This document shows positions 47,421 through 60,900 of a DNA stretch of 64,000 nt, piece by piece; the first letter of the stretch is position 1; each line of letters begins with the position of its first letter. This DNA is from Toxoplasma gondii ME49. Lineage: Eukaryota > Apicomplexa > Conoidasida > Eucoccidiorida > Sarcocystidae. Location: the NCBI RefSeq assembly GCF_000006565.2, contig NC_031480.1:4065529-4129528 (forward strand), given 5' to 3'. A program made the translations under genes and the position numbers. Under the pieces are notes generated by a model that was not told the DNA's origin, searched no databases, and saw nothing but the letters and a program-made list of their open reading frames with translations.

Positions 47421-50400
47421 GCTTATATGCACTGGCGTGGCAGCGCCAAAGAATCATATCTGTCTTAAAATAAGACGCTGCAAATAACTGTACAATGCAT
47501 TTGTAGCGTCAGCAGTCGAAGACGGGCCGGGGGAAGGAACTACACACGGGAAAAGAGACGGGGAAAACCAGTGCTGGGGTGTGCACGCATACGCAGGATG
47601 TGAAAGTTCCTTCCTTTTGGAAAAGGACGAATAGGAGATCGTCACAGTTCGAACCGAGAGAGCCGACACAAGCATCTCCAAAACACTACGATAGCACTAT
47701 ATCGTTATTTTGCCCTGGGTTGCGCGACCTAAAAGTTTTTAGACACAACTGTACAGGAGGGCGACGTTCTACCCGTAGGGCCGAAGTGCCAGGCGAGTGG
47801 ACAGAGTATCAAGCGTTTCTTTGATTGCGTCGACTTTTTTTTGAGAATACATGTAAATGTTTTCATATCCATCGTGTGCCGTCTCACTGCTCCTTTATGG
47901 CGAATGTTTAGGTGGAGTGAAAACAGGTAATGTCAGAACACCGCGCGCGCGCTGGACGCATAGACAGCCAAGATTCTTGAATGCATATCTAGAAAGAAAT
48001 AAGTACCTGCATACTTTCATGGCATGTTTGCTCTTGAGGGAGGCTGAGTTTATGCAAATGGACTCCCGACACCGCGTCTTCAAAGTAGCGAGTTCAGACT
48101 AAGCCGGGTTTCGTCCCTAGTCAGAGCTGGAGGCTGATGGTGTAGCACATTTTTGCGAAGCGCGTTTGCGAAGGAACTTCGGAACACTGGGTGGATGTTT
48201 CTATGTGTCAAGGTCGGAGTTATGTTCCCCAGTTTTCTCTGACTCCACTTCATCCAAAAAGTACAGATACCTGTATTTCCATAAACTTTACTGCGTCTAC
48301 GAAAGCGAGCATCCACACCCAAGAATTGCTTTGCTAAGAACGAGGGTTAGCATTATATTGTTTATGGGAGTTCCAGAACGCGAAGCGCTGTGTTGCGTTG
48401 TCTCGATACGACACATGTGTGGTGCTCTCTAAATGCTATCTACACCATTGGTATTCAAAGGATAACAGGAACACAGTCTCCATCCTCTGATCACATCGTG
48501 TAGATCGCTCTGTAGTGCAAATACGCCAGTGATAACAGACATCGATTTTCTGCCGGAAGGAGAGGAGATCCACGTCGTCGCAGGCGACAGAGATTGAGAG
48601 CGGGGACGCGACTTCTCACACACACACACCGTTCCATGCCACAGTCAAATTAAACAAGAGCTCTTGAAATTCGGCGGTGTGCTCCATAATGGAGATACAC
48701 AGACATTAGTGAGCAGTACGTTTCGCTGTCGTACAAACGGGGGTAGCGTTTTTTCTTGTGTAACTCGTATATGACGTGACAATGATTTTCCCATTGCTTT
48801 GCCTACTTTGAAAAACTCATTGGACGCAGCACCCTTGCTGCTGTGGTAACTTTAGTTTTGACCGTCCGTGCTGAAGAGCAGGTGTACCTGTGCGTGCAGG
48901 TTCGCAGAAAGTGTATCTGGAAGGAGCGTCAGTTCGTGTCGACGGAATCGTCCGATTTGCTTCGACTCCCTGCTGCTTGTTTGGATAAGGAGGATGTGGT
49001 TCAACGACTATCTCTCCTCCACAGTTGAGTAACCTTGACTTCTCCGTGCTGGCATCACACTCGTTTTGCGTCCTTCCGAGCAAAACGGAACATCTGCCTC
49101 ATGGTCGAGGGACACTTAGTTTCCTTTCTTTAGCTACTCATGGCTGACCAGACTTCTACGGTCTATACCACGGAAACAGTGAAACAGGGAACGATAAGAC
49201 AAATGAAAAAAGAACCGGCGACTTGCGAGAGAAGGACGGGTGGAAAGTGGGGGACTGCGGTGAGGGGTAGAGGGAGTATGGGGGCAGCGCAGCGGGAGAA
49301 TCGAAGTATCGTGGATTATTCGTATGAAATTGATACGTGCATGATTGCGCGTGAGGGGAGGGTGAAGACGTCGTGACTGTACAGTATTCGTGAATGAAAA
49401 ACTTTGCTGTGTCTCGAAAACGCACTTGCTGTTCATATTGGATCCGCCATTCCCTCCGTAAGTCCGTTTGTTAGGTGTCACCATCAGACGGGAAGAATTC
49501 TCTCATCAGCACCAGTTTCCACGAAAACTCCATTAATTCTTGGATACCCGTGTCATGGCAGAACTCTTGAGGGGAATGTATGGGAGACAAGTCTTCGCTG
49601 TGTCACGAGGGAGGTGTGTACCGTGCAGTAGACTGTGCAAACAGGCGAGCCTCGGTGCAGAAATATCAAATGGTGCACTGCAAAGACAACGTATTTCCTG
49701 TCCCTTCTTCACAGCGGCTATCCACACACGTGCACACTTCGACAGAGCATGGACGGAACTTAAAACTGACGCACTCACACCAATCTTTGAAGCCGGCGTT
49801 ATACACGTACGGTTTGAGCTAGAACCCGCGCACTTGCACTCCGTATGGGCCTATGCTGAGCGATAATGATACATCAAGAGAGAAACACGGAAATGCGATG
49901 GGAACCACACTGCAAGTCTTGTGCGACGTGGCCCACCAGTTCCACAACCTTGAACCGTTGAGAATCATTCATGACCACGAACACACCCCTCGATTGTGAG
50001 TTAAGCGGCCAAGACTACCGCCCTTCTTTGTATTGTGCGAGAAGGCCTATCTAGAGAGAAGCGGCCTGTCCTACGGACTGCGTTGCAAATTCCCCTTTGT
50101 GCTTCAGCTTCCTGTTCACTGCCGTGCTACGTGCAGTCTTCGGTCCCTTTCCCTTCCAAGTGACCGCGCCCAGAGTTTTCGAGGATCTGAATTTCTCGGT
50201 TTTTGATGAAAGCCGGAAGTTTCTGCCCCGACTTTTCATACGAATTTGTCTCGAGCGTACCTTCTTCTCTTTCTCTTTCTCTCTTCTCTTCTTCCTACTT
50301 TTCTGATTGTGTTTTTTCCTTCTTCCTGCAGTTTTCTCGTCCTCTTTTCCGGCTCCTGTACCAAGGCTGAGTTTGATCTGACGCTGCGTTGCCGCGTCGA

Positions 50401-51968
50401 CATCTTTTCTTGCCGTTTTTCATCTGTAAGGTTCGTCGCTAAACGAGCATCTGGGTCCTTTTTTCGTCCTTCTTCGTGTGGGGGCGTTCTTTCACCCATC
50501 TCTCGTGGGATTCTTTTTCTCTAGCAGTCGGAAAACCACGTCTGCGCGACTTTGCGGCTGAGCGACCCTCCTCTGTCTCCTCTTTCGCTTTTTCTTCGTT
50601 TTTCTCTTTTTTCTACCGTCCCCTCTCCCTGGTGGACACCCATGCTCCTTGTTTCCCCCATTTCTTTTTTTCCCTCCCTTCCTCAGTTTCGACCTTTTAT
50701 TCTGCACACCCGCGCCAATGCCCCTCTATTGACAGATAAGCTGTCTGGTGGAGAAACAAACAGCAAAGCTACATGTTTCGTCCTACACAGATTTGACTCT
50801 TGGGTAGCAGTTGCGTGGTGTTTGGCGTGACCGTCTGTGCGTCTTCCTTCTTTCGCGTGTGCCAAATGCTGTCCCTTTTTTCTTCGTCCACCAATAAATT
50901 CCGCTATTCTCGCAGTGAGACCGATCCTGCAGAACATGTATATCTGTGATGTGTATGGGAATATTTCCCATTCTTCATCATTTTTTCCGTCTTTTGTTTT
51001 TTCCGTCCCCGATGAATGGCGCAAGGGCGCCCCTTTCCCGTGTGCAGTCTACTTTCTTCCTTGAGCAAAACGAACTTCCTTCTGTCTGAAAATTCTAGGA
51101 TCATCTTCTTCCCTTCTTCACCTTTTCTGCAAACGTGACCGGCCAGCCTACTCTGAAGGCATCCTGTCCTTTATTTCCGCGGTAGTCCTTTCCATTAATC
51201 CTTGGAGTTGAAGAAAGTGGTCGCACACCACGACAGAAAACGCAGACTGAAGTGACCCTGTTTTTGTCACTTCGAGAGAGCCAAGTGTCGACAGGGAAGC
51301 GACCAAAAAGGCTTCCCTTGGAACGTCTTTCTCTTGTAGGGCATGACACCCCGCGTTTTCCAGTTTTCAAGGTTCGCTCACAGAACCCGACGCAGTCTTC
51401 CTCATTTCTTCTCCGTAGACCACCTTCAAATTTTAATACCTCATTTTTCCCTTTGTCACCCTTCTGGTTTGTGGCGTTTCTGTGAGCAGGGAGGGACACT
51501 CGGCATCAACGCGAGAGAGCTTTCGTTTCCACACGCTCTGGCACCCTTCACGAAGTCCAACAGTTGCGTGCTGTCCGTACGGTTCCTTTTAAAACAATTT
51601 CGAGACCAGTACAGGACACAGAGACGGACTGTTTAGGAGAGAGCTGAGAACCGCGTTTCCCGTTTTTTCCCCTCGGCAGAGGACCGGAAATTCCATCTTT
51701 TATCAGAACGAAGAGGCGGTGTCGAAGTCATGGAGATTGCAGGTGCGTTCGCAACCGGCCTCCCAGCTCATTTCCCGCGAGAGCATGCTGGAGATTTTCC
51801 TTGAAGGGGTGCAATTGTAAACAGCCACGTTTTTCTCCCAGCAGCGCGCATGCAAAGACACTCTTCCCGGCTTCGTCTTCAAAAACGTTCTTGTGTCCGC
51901 CTGCGAAGAACAGGAAACTGGGAGGCCCGGGGTAGGCGTGGCCCGTGGAGAATTCTTGGCGGGCCACA
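47421..51968. other. unresolved stretch and 5' flank of the giant gene
   Basis: This holds scattered coding-like fragments (about 48475-48597, 48865-49025 and 49555-49866 on the plus strand) that I could not join into a gene. From about 50,255 the plus strand becomes pyrimidine-rich (TTCTCTTTCTCT runs at 50262-50305 and again near 50560-50700), continuing towards the start of the giant gene at 51969. Such tracts suit promoter or 5' untranslated sequence with introns. Confidence 0.4.
49555..49866 (+). CDS. possible 103-aa protein or exon
   Basis: An ATG at 49555 (context GTGTCATGG) opens 103 codons to TAA at 49864-49866. The C-terminal half (HFDRAWTELKTDALTPIFEAGV) reads as a plausible helix with C/G-ending codons; the N-terminal half is Cys/Arg-rich and weaker. 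There is no family match. A frame of this length can arise by chance. Confidence 0.2.
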   Translation: MAELLRGMYGRQVFAVSRGRCVPCSRLCKQASLGAEISNGALQRQRISCPFFTAAIHTRAHFDRAWTELKTDALTPIFEAGVIHVRFELEPAHLHSVWAYAER

Positions 51969-54900
51969 ATGAAGTGCCGAGAAGCTTCCCCGGCGAACAG
52001 CAGCTCCTCGCCTTATTGCCCAGCCTTTCTAGGGCCTCCAGTGGACGCCAGTGGTGGACTTCCACCGACTCTTTCTGTCTCTTCTGCAGCGGGAAGAAGC
52101 GACGGCGCGGACGAAGATCTTTCCTTAGGAACTTCTTCGTTTGTCGACTCCGCGGTCTCCACGGCCTGTGGACGGGACGGAGACTCCCGGGAACCCACAG
52201 GCGAAGATGAGGCTCCAAAGAGCGACCCCCAGCGGGTCTCACCGTCCTTGGAGCCCAACGAGACTGTGAATGTGGAGCCGGACGTATCGCCCCTGACGTG
52301 GGACAAAGGGATGTCCTCTTACCCTCCGCCTCTGCCCTCCCCCGGCACAGGTAGTGTCGCCGACATCCAGCGAGTGTCTCTCGCCAACGAGGAAGAACTG
52401 AAGGCGAGGGAGTTTTCTGGTGTCGTGAAGGACGGGGACGACGAACAAGAGAGAACGTCCTGTCGAGACAGGGAAGAACAGAGTCTTCCCCATGTCTCCC
52501 CACAACTGTCTCCATGGGTCTGTGAAAACGGAGCGGACGAAGTGCGAGGGGAGTCTCTGTACCTTGGCATGTCACTTACTCCAGATCACGTGACTGGTAG
52601 AGACAGTAACGGTGATCCGGTCCTTCTGTTTCTCCCCACAGAAGCAGAGACACTACCGGGTGCTTCCGTCTCTTTCAGACCTGATTCCCAAGCATGCTCT
52701 TCTTCCCTGGAGACGCACAGCAGGGAACAGGAGACAGTGGAGAGCTCTCGAGTTCTTGCCAAGGCCCCAGCCGACGCCGCAGTCTCCGACTACCGGCCGA
52801 GGACGACTCTGGATCCCAACATGCCCGCCGCAGCGCCGACCGAGGCCGGCACGACGAAGACAGCGAAGCTCGCGGCGGTCGGCCCGGTGCTGCCAGCGGA
52901 AAGCAGTGAGAGCGGGAAGGATGAAGGGAGTATGTTAGTAGGTGGTCAGCGACGCAGAGGCGGCCTAGCGCCTCAGCAGCGGCGGTCGTCTCGCGTCGCG
53001 GTCTCGGCAGTAGACGACACAACGCCTCCCCAGTCTCTGGCGTGGTGGATGGTGTGTTGGCCTCCGTCAGAAGAGTCGAGCGACCCGTTTTCGGATGTCG
53101 CATCACTGCAGAAGCCGGCTTCCTCAAAAGACCCTCAAAGGCGGGACTCGAGTCTCTTCCACGATCTGCCCTCCGGCAACGCCGAGAGCTGCGCCTTCGT
53201 GCCTCTTGCGGCCGACGCTCCTGGCAGGAGAACGTCTGGGGCTGGAGGGGAAGGACGCGACCCCCGAGGGGAGGGGAGAAGCTTGTCGCCTCCCGCATGT
53301 GAGGCACAGACGAATGGGAACTGGAGCCCAGAGCGCCGGCGGTGTGGAGGTGCGCACGCGACAGAAGAAGCGAACGGCGAAGCGGGAGAAAGCGACCTTT
53401 TCTCTTCTGAGTTTGCGGCCTTTGACGACTCCGAAGAAACTCTGAGACCGGTTCCCTTCTCGTTTTGTCCCTCCCGCAGAGAAGCGAAAAACGACTCGCG
53501 AGAGGATTCGCCAGCGAGGCGGTCGCTGTCGCCCCCCTCTCGCTGGCGTCAGCATCTCGAGGAACAACTGAGCATGGAAATTCCGCCTCCTGAGTGGTTG
53601 CGAGATCCTTACTCGCGCCGGCCCCGTCTGGTGTCTGACGCCTTGTGGGCCCGGCCGTCCCGCAGCGGAGAGACAGGCGTCTTCTGTGGAGGCCCTCCGC
53701 CTGAGTCGGAAAGGGACTGTTGCTCCAGGACCTGCTTTGGAGGCGCAGGGCACGAGACAGTTCAGGCACCGCTAAAGCGGCGACGAGGCCGTGCAACGGT
53801 CAAGGCTCGGCGCGTCCCAAACACCGACCTATCGCCGGCCTTCCCCGAGAGGGGCGAAACCGCGGGGCCTCCCTTCGAGTCCGGCTTTCCTTCGCGTTCT
53901 CCTTTCGCTCCTTACCCAGACGCCTCCCGTCTCCCGCTCCTAAGCCGCGGCGAGAGTCGCTCGGGCCCAGAAAGGTCGATGTCCCCACCCTGCAGCCGGC
54001 GGGACGACGCCGGCAGGCTCCGGAGAGACTCGGGGGCGGGGGCCGGCGGCAGTGACCGAGGTTCAGCCGTAGCCTGGGGTCCCGGGGCCGGTCTGGGGTT
54101 TTCGGAGACAAGAGGGCGAGGCGGGCCTTCTCGCGGGCCATTGCCGCGATCGCGGCGCGACGCCTCCGTCCAGCCGGTTCCAGGCCCCCCCCTGACGGTC
54201 CGCGACTTGATCGCTCCGCGTGTTGGGACTTGCTGTTGTGGCCCCACGGGCGTCTGTCCAATGTGTCAGCGAACGAAGCGGGGGCTCCATCCAGCTGTCT
54301 CTTCGTCGACAGCGAGGCGTGAGACTGCCGCAGCCTTTGCCGCCGCAGCCGACGAGCTCCTCATTGCGGACGGCCTCCCGCCCGGGAGCTACACACCGGC
54401 GGCCTTGGGGTCGTTGGGGACCCGGGACGTGTCTCTAGCCCTCGTCGAGCGGTTCTTGGGGAGCCTGCTGGGTGGCGACACGCGCCTCGGTGACCTCACG
54501 GCTCCAGGCTTCCATCTCGCCTGGATGGCCTACCACTTCCTTAGGCGTCTCTCGGCCACCAGCCGCCTGCCCTGGGGCCTCGGACACGCCAAGGGCCCCA
54601 GGGCCACCTTCGGGACCCAAGGACCCGCCGGCAAGGCCGGGAAGAGCGACCCCACTGGGCTCCACCAACCGCCTTGGACGGAGCGGGGCAGGCGCCCGAG
54701 TCCGGCAGGTGGTGCAAAGGGCGAGGGACCCAAGGGTGGTGGGGGGCCCCGGGATCTGGACGGGGCGAGGGCGCAGGCCAAGGGGGTTCAGCTGAAGCAG
54801 AGGGGCGCGCCCACTCCCCGTCCTCTGAGGTCTGTGCAAGGCGGTGGACACCGCGAACGGGATCACGCTGGTGTTCCGTCGACTGGGACGCGAGGGGAGG

Positions 54901-57900
54901 TGGGTCCCGTTAGCTTGGCGAAGCGGGAGACATTAGAAAGGGCCGAGAGAGGCACAGCGGCAGTCGAGGGCCCTCGCCTCTCGGGGGTCAACAGCGGGGG
55001 TCTCGCGTTCGCCTCTGCGAATCTCGGCAGCTCTCGTGCTGTCAGCATGAAAATCGAGGACAAGTCAGGTCGGGCGGAGAGAAGGACCAAGAGGGAGGAG
55101 AGCGTCTGGGGGTTTGCGCAGATGAGGAATGAACTGCCACTGGAAGACGCAGCGAAGGAACACGGTGGAAAGCGACGCGGGGCCACCCAACCAGACATGG
55201 AAGCGGACGACGAAACAAGAGGCCTGGAAGGTCCTCTCTGGCAAACCAACTTCGGATTCGTCGACAGTGAATGGCCTCGATTCGTCTGTGGAACGATCGA
55301 CCGCCGGTATGTCCAAAACAACAGAGGGTCAAACTCTAGGCATTCCCTTCATGAAGATACGATTACTCCGCGCAAGAAACCCCCCTGTACAGAGTATTGC
55401 ATTCCAATATGTGTGCATCTATCTTCATCTATATTTACCTATCTGTCTGTCAGTCAATATATCTTTATCTTTCTATCTATATCAATCTTATATATACCTC
55501 TGTATATGTATCTCTATATCTATGTATATGTATCTATATCGATCTATCTATATCTGTCTGTGTATATCTGTCTATATCTATCTGTCTATCTATATCTATC
55601 TATATACTGTCTACCTATGTTTGTCTCTGTCTCTACATTTATCTAGCGTTAAATGACAGTCCAACTATGCATGGCGTTCAACAGCTAGTTTCTCTCTGGG
55701 CGTCGACTAGGGTCAGAGCACCGCATCGAAGGCCTTTGTGATACCAGTGGCAGCTCACTTTTTGTCACTGGACTGAACAGCAGCTAAGCGAAACTGGGGC
55801 CTTGAGATGTGACTCATCGAAGTAAAATGACGAAGCCCCTGGACCCACTCATGGCTGCCGAACAGTCTCTAGGCTTCCGGTGTGACTGTGACGCTGCTTC
55901 TGCATGCTCCTGTTTGTTTCCCTCCCCACATCCTTTCAGGTGGGCACTACAGCAGTGCAACTTGAGCGTCAGCCTGAACGTGGAGCCTTCACCGCGGCCC
56001 GCGTCGCCGGCGTCGGGCGCCTCGCGGGGTCCTGGGGCCCCGCGAGGCGGGTCCCGCAGCAGTCCCTCGACTGTTCGCGCTGTCGGGGACAAGGATTCCC
56101 GTTCTGTTTCGTCTCCGTTTCCTTCGCTCTCGACGGGGAAGCAGAAGGCGGAGCGCGGCGCCCGAGAGAAGAGCGACAAGGCCGAGAAGCGAGGACCCAA
56201 GTCCCCAGCTTCGTCACAGAATCCTAGCCTCAGTGCACTTGCCAGTCCAGTGGAGGGGAAGCCTGAGCCGGCGGGTGTCTCCACGCGGGCCTTGACTGCG
56301 TCGCCGCCGGCTCCATCGGCGGCTGCGCCTTCAGAGGGAGTCTCGCCTGGGTCTCGCCCTCCGGCTTCTCCCCTCGGAGACACTTCGGGCCCGTCGTCGC
56401 CTCTCCGATCATCTGCGGTGCCGGCGAAGGGCGCCCGGGGAGACACCGTAGACAAGCCAAAGGGCGAGAAAAAGAAGGGCCGCGGCTCGACGCCGGGGAA
56501 GGAGACAGCAGGGCGAACTCCAGGGGGTTCAACGGCTGGCTACGAAGTTGCAGTCCAATTCGAAGAATTCCCTTTCTCTGCGGCGGAGTGGATGTGGCCG
56601 AAACCGTTGGACCTTCCGGAGACACTGACGCCTGGTAAAAGCTCAGAAAAAAGAGAGTGGACGAGAAACCAAGAAGTGTGAAACTCAGAGAATCGAGGGG
56701 GGTAATTCAAGCGAGAGAAGCTCCAAAAGAGCGGAACAGAGACGGGAGCGAGAGACTGAGAGGGGAGACGAAAGGGGAGTAATACGTGAGACAGATAGGG
56801 AGAACCAAAGGGGAAGCGAGGGTGGCGTAGAAAGAGAGAGAGAAGTCTGGTGTGGGGTGTGAGAGAAGTCTTTTTACGAAGTTGCCGGTCTGTCTCCGCC
56901 GCCTGCCTACGGGATCTTGATTCTCCCGCTCTGGGTCGCTTTCCCCTCTTCTTTCTTTAGTGTTTTCCATCCCCTCCTTTATTGTCCCTTTTTCACAGGT
57001 TTGGAAGTTCAAGTTGCAATTGAAGTTCGAGGCCGCTTCGCCCAATGGTGGGTTGATGCGGTGGTCGAGAGTGTCTCCTCGGACGGAGTTCGCTGTCTCC
57101 TCACGACCGAGGATGGGTGTCTTCCCTCACTGGAGTCGGAGAGGGGAAGCGTCAGCGCCTCGCCTCCAATCTGCAGCCGAAGACCGACGCCTGGCCTCCA
57201 GGACGCAGAAGGTGCCTCTACCTCGATCCGCGAGAACAGAGACACCAGCTCGCCCTTCGCAGACGTGGACCCAAAGCCTGAGGCTTCCGGCGGCTTTCCT
57301 CTCGGCCACACGAAGAAGCGAACGCGACCAGGCGGTGACAAGGAAGAGCGGTCCGCCGCAAGCAAGTTGCCTGTTTCCCTCGTGAAGAGGGAGCGGAGCG
57401 AACACGACAGCGAAGGGCCTCGAAGCGCGGAGTCAGATGTGGAGAGGGTGGAAGCAGCCAGTGTCGAGCGGAGAGAAGACAGTGGGGGGGTTGATTATTT
57501 TGGACCAAGGAGCGACCAGGGAGGCCTGTGCGGACAGGCCTCAGAAGGAGGCGCGGAGGAAGCAACGGTTGAGAATCTGGAGGGAAGAGTGCTGTCTGGA
57601 GATGGTGTAGAGACGAAGATGACAGACGAAACAGAGCTGCTTGCGCATCGAAAGGACATAGAAGGCTCTCCAGAGGAAATCTGTGTCGGCCTACAAGACG
57701 CACATGCGGAACAGATGGGAAGCGCCCGACGCCCGATGGCTTCGTCTCTTTCAGATTTCTCAGCTCACAATTCGCTCGCTGTGAAGAACTCGCAGACCAA
57801 AGCAGAGAACGACTCGAAGGAAGAAGAAGAGGAGAAGGAACAAGAGAAGGGAGACCAGGAGAGAAAAGAGCAAGAGAGGGGGGAACGAGAGGAGGATGAA

Positions 57901-60900
57901 GAGGAGAGACGTGAGGCGTGTGAGCCGCATGCGAAGCGAGTAAAGAGGGAAACGTCTCCTAGGAGTCAGAGGGAAGACTCACGACTGTCCACGAATCCGA
58001 GGTTGGTAGGTGAGAGAGCAACGCCAACCAAGCAAGAACGAAAAGAAGAAGAGGGGAACTCGGGAGACGAATACGGGAAAGCCGATGCTGGTCGTGTGAA
58101 ACAAAGAGCTTCGAAGACTCCGATTTCTCGAGGCAGACCGGGGAGAAGCGCAGGCGGAAAAGGCGCGTTTCTCGAGCGACTCAAGGTGAGATAGAAGCCT
58201 ACAAGGCTTTCAAGGGAACACGTCGTCTAGGGCTGGTCGACGAAAGAAGCGCATGTGCGTTCGACTCTGTCCTGGAAAGACGTATTCTGTTGAGTCTAGA
58301 AACTTCCAGTGTTTACGCAAGGTAGACACCAATAACCAACAAGCTGGCTTTTGTCTCTGTCGATTCTGCGACTGTGAGAGGCCCACGTGTGGTCAGCGTG
58401 TATGGAACCCGTTTTGCGTTGTCTTTCTCTTCCTGGTTTTCTAGCGTGTGTCCTTTGTCACTACCTTTATCAGGAGTATCTCCTCTTTCCTTGTTCGTGC
58501 TTCTCTTGGTCGTTCATCTCTCATTCCTTCTTCTTCTGGTACTTCTTCTGTTGGTCCTCCTTCTCTTGATTTTTCCCCTCGCTGCGGCATCATCTGGACC
58601 CTCTCAGCCTCTCGCCTCTGCCGTTCCCGCGGCTTGTTTCTCCTGGCTACCCATGGCCTTCCGCTCTGCTTCTGTGCCCACTGTTTTTCCGTCGTGTTCG
58701 CCTTACCATCACAGCTAGCTTGGTTTGTCATACCTGAAAGGTATTCGCTAGCATCGTGTGCATCAACCGAGCCCAAAAGTACTTCTCTCCATACCCCTGC
58801 TTCGTTACAATTTCTTTCCCCCTTCCTGGAGTTTTGGGCTCATCGGTGAGACTTGACCTCAAGTCCGCCTCTCGGGTCCTGTTGACTGTCTCCGCAACCT
58901 CCTGCTTCTTTTGCGTCTCGCTCTAGCCCGTCTTCTTCTTTGTGCCTTTTTCCGCCTTCGCATCTGGCCTCGTTTGGGGTGTCTCCGCGTGTCGCTCCTC
59001 AGGCCCCGCACGTGTGTCAGCTACGACAGTTTCTCGCCCCTCAGGTGCCCGCAGCGGCGCCCCTGTCGCGCAGCTGGCGTCTCCGACCGCGCCCGTTGGA
59101 TCCTGAGAAGGATCTGCACCCTGGCGCCGTCCTCTGTGTCTCTGCATCGGCGGCTTCGCTCCATCTGGGCCTGCCTTCTCAGCATTCGCCGCAGCCGTCG
59201 CCGCCGTTCTTCATGAGAGACGCCGTGGTCCATCGCGTGTTCTTTGGCTCAGATCGCCCCTCGGCGGCGCGGGGCCCCAGTGCGCGGGCCTCCGGGGAAG
59301 AGGGCGCAGACAGCAAGCCGGCGGAGGCGGTGGGTGGCCAGGAGGGGTCGGAGGAATGCAAAGCGGCTGGTGGGGGGAGACGTCGGGGCTGTTTCCCGAC
59401 AGGCATCGTGGAGACTCAAACCGCATGCGTGCGCGGAGAGGCAGAGGACGAACAGGGGATGCTTTCGCAGGTAAAGAAGCCGACGGAGATGGAAGGACAC
59501 ACTCCACGCCAAGACCAGGGACAGCGAGACGAAATGGCGGCTTCACGCGAGGGTGGAGCCGTCGTTTTCTGCGGGGAGATAAGCGGAGACAGGACGAAGG
59601 GAGACATTGCAGTAGGCGGTGTTTCTGCTGGGGTAGAAGATCCAGAAACAAAGGAGAGTGTCTCGAAGTCAAATAGCGTCAGTGGAAGCCAACTCGCCAT
59701 GCACGTCCAGGCCGAACCAGGAGCTGGGGCTCCGCGAAGAGCCTCGGTGTCGGGTTTAAGGCTGAGTCCCCCGGGTCGTTCGCCTGCGTTTGGCGATGGC
59801 GCGCATCTCGCTACAGACGAGGAAGGAAAGAATAAGGAAGCACACGCGTCTGAGGCTGTTTCAGACGGCCCTGGAGCTCCCTCGAGTGACCAGCCGACAA
59901 CGCGCAAGACCACGCGGTCGCTGGGCGTGGCGAGGTCGCAGCTGTCCCCGGCGTCTCAGGGCGAGAGCCGGAGAGAGAAGGAGACTCCTCCGCAGTCGCG
60001 ACGAGGCGTTGGCGGGGCTGGGGCTGGGGCTGAAGGAAATCTCATTGGGCGCAGGCGAGACAAGAGGCTGGACGAGGGAAGCGAAACGAAGAAGGCCGAC
60101 GAGAGTCGTGCGACGACTCATCCGGCAAGTTCCTCAGTTGCTTGCTACGACGGAGTTCGCCCCTCCGAACGCGTAACGTTTGTCCATCTCTACTTTCCGT
60201 ACGGGAACCAACAGCGAATCGTGAGCGTCGAGCAACTACGAAAATGTGCTTGCTATCGACTGCCGTATGATCTGCACGCGCATTTCCCCCCCGAAAGCAC
60301 GCAGACGGTCCTTCGACAGGCCCACGACTTCCTCTGGGCAATTCCAAGAGCCCTGCCCCTCGTCCCCACCCTCACGAGAGCGAAGCGCGCGACCCGCGCG
60401 CGCCGCGGCGCCAGGGGACCCGGCCTGCCCCCTCGAGGAGACAGTAGGGCGTTGTCGCAGGGGGTCGCAAGCGCCCGGGAGACTCCTGAGGTCTCCGACT
60501 CTGGTTTTGGCGCAGATGCATGCGTTGACGTCCGAGACAAAGAGGTGTGGGATGAGGCGACGGATGCGCCGACGCGAGAATGGAGTGAATCGCCCCCGTT
60601 CTGTATGGTGTACGCAGCGTTAGAAGACAGTCCATTCCGTCTGCCCCAGCATCTGCAACTGGTGCAATTGCTGCAGCCAGAATTGGATTTCGATGCGCTT
60701 CTGGGCGGCACATGGCGCCTTAGGTTTCCGCAGTGGAAGCCGCCGGCGGCGCCTTTGAGGCTGGAGAGACCCCTCAGTTTCGCCCTGCCTTCAGAGGCTC
60801 CTTTTCCTCGCCTACTTCATCACCCGTCGGAGGGGCCTCCCGCTGCAGGGGCTCTAACGGTGTCTCTTCCCGCTTGGCGGCGTCTACGCGGATGGGCGCC

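Noticed and set aside
47643..47655. GTTCGAACC resembling a tRNA T-loop
   Set aside because: No acceptor, D-arm or anticodon stem can be folded around it; other GTTCGA occurrences in the window fail likewise.
50255..50700. Pyrimidine-rich frames with Phe/Ser/Leu runs
   Set aside because: Low-complexity CT-rich sequence keeps frames open; it looks like 5' flank or intron, not coding.
52675..53796. 373-codon minus-strand frame opposite the giant gene
   Set aside because: The plus strand carries the phase-consistent multi-exon gene; the antisense frame is Arg/Ser/Pro-rich as expected for the complement of GC-rich low-complexity coding sequence.
55322..55646. Extension of giant-gene exon 1 into a Tyr/Ile/Ser-rich tail
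   Set aside because: It reads through a good GTATGT donor into a TATC repeat intron; the next exon at 55940 is in phase.
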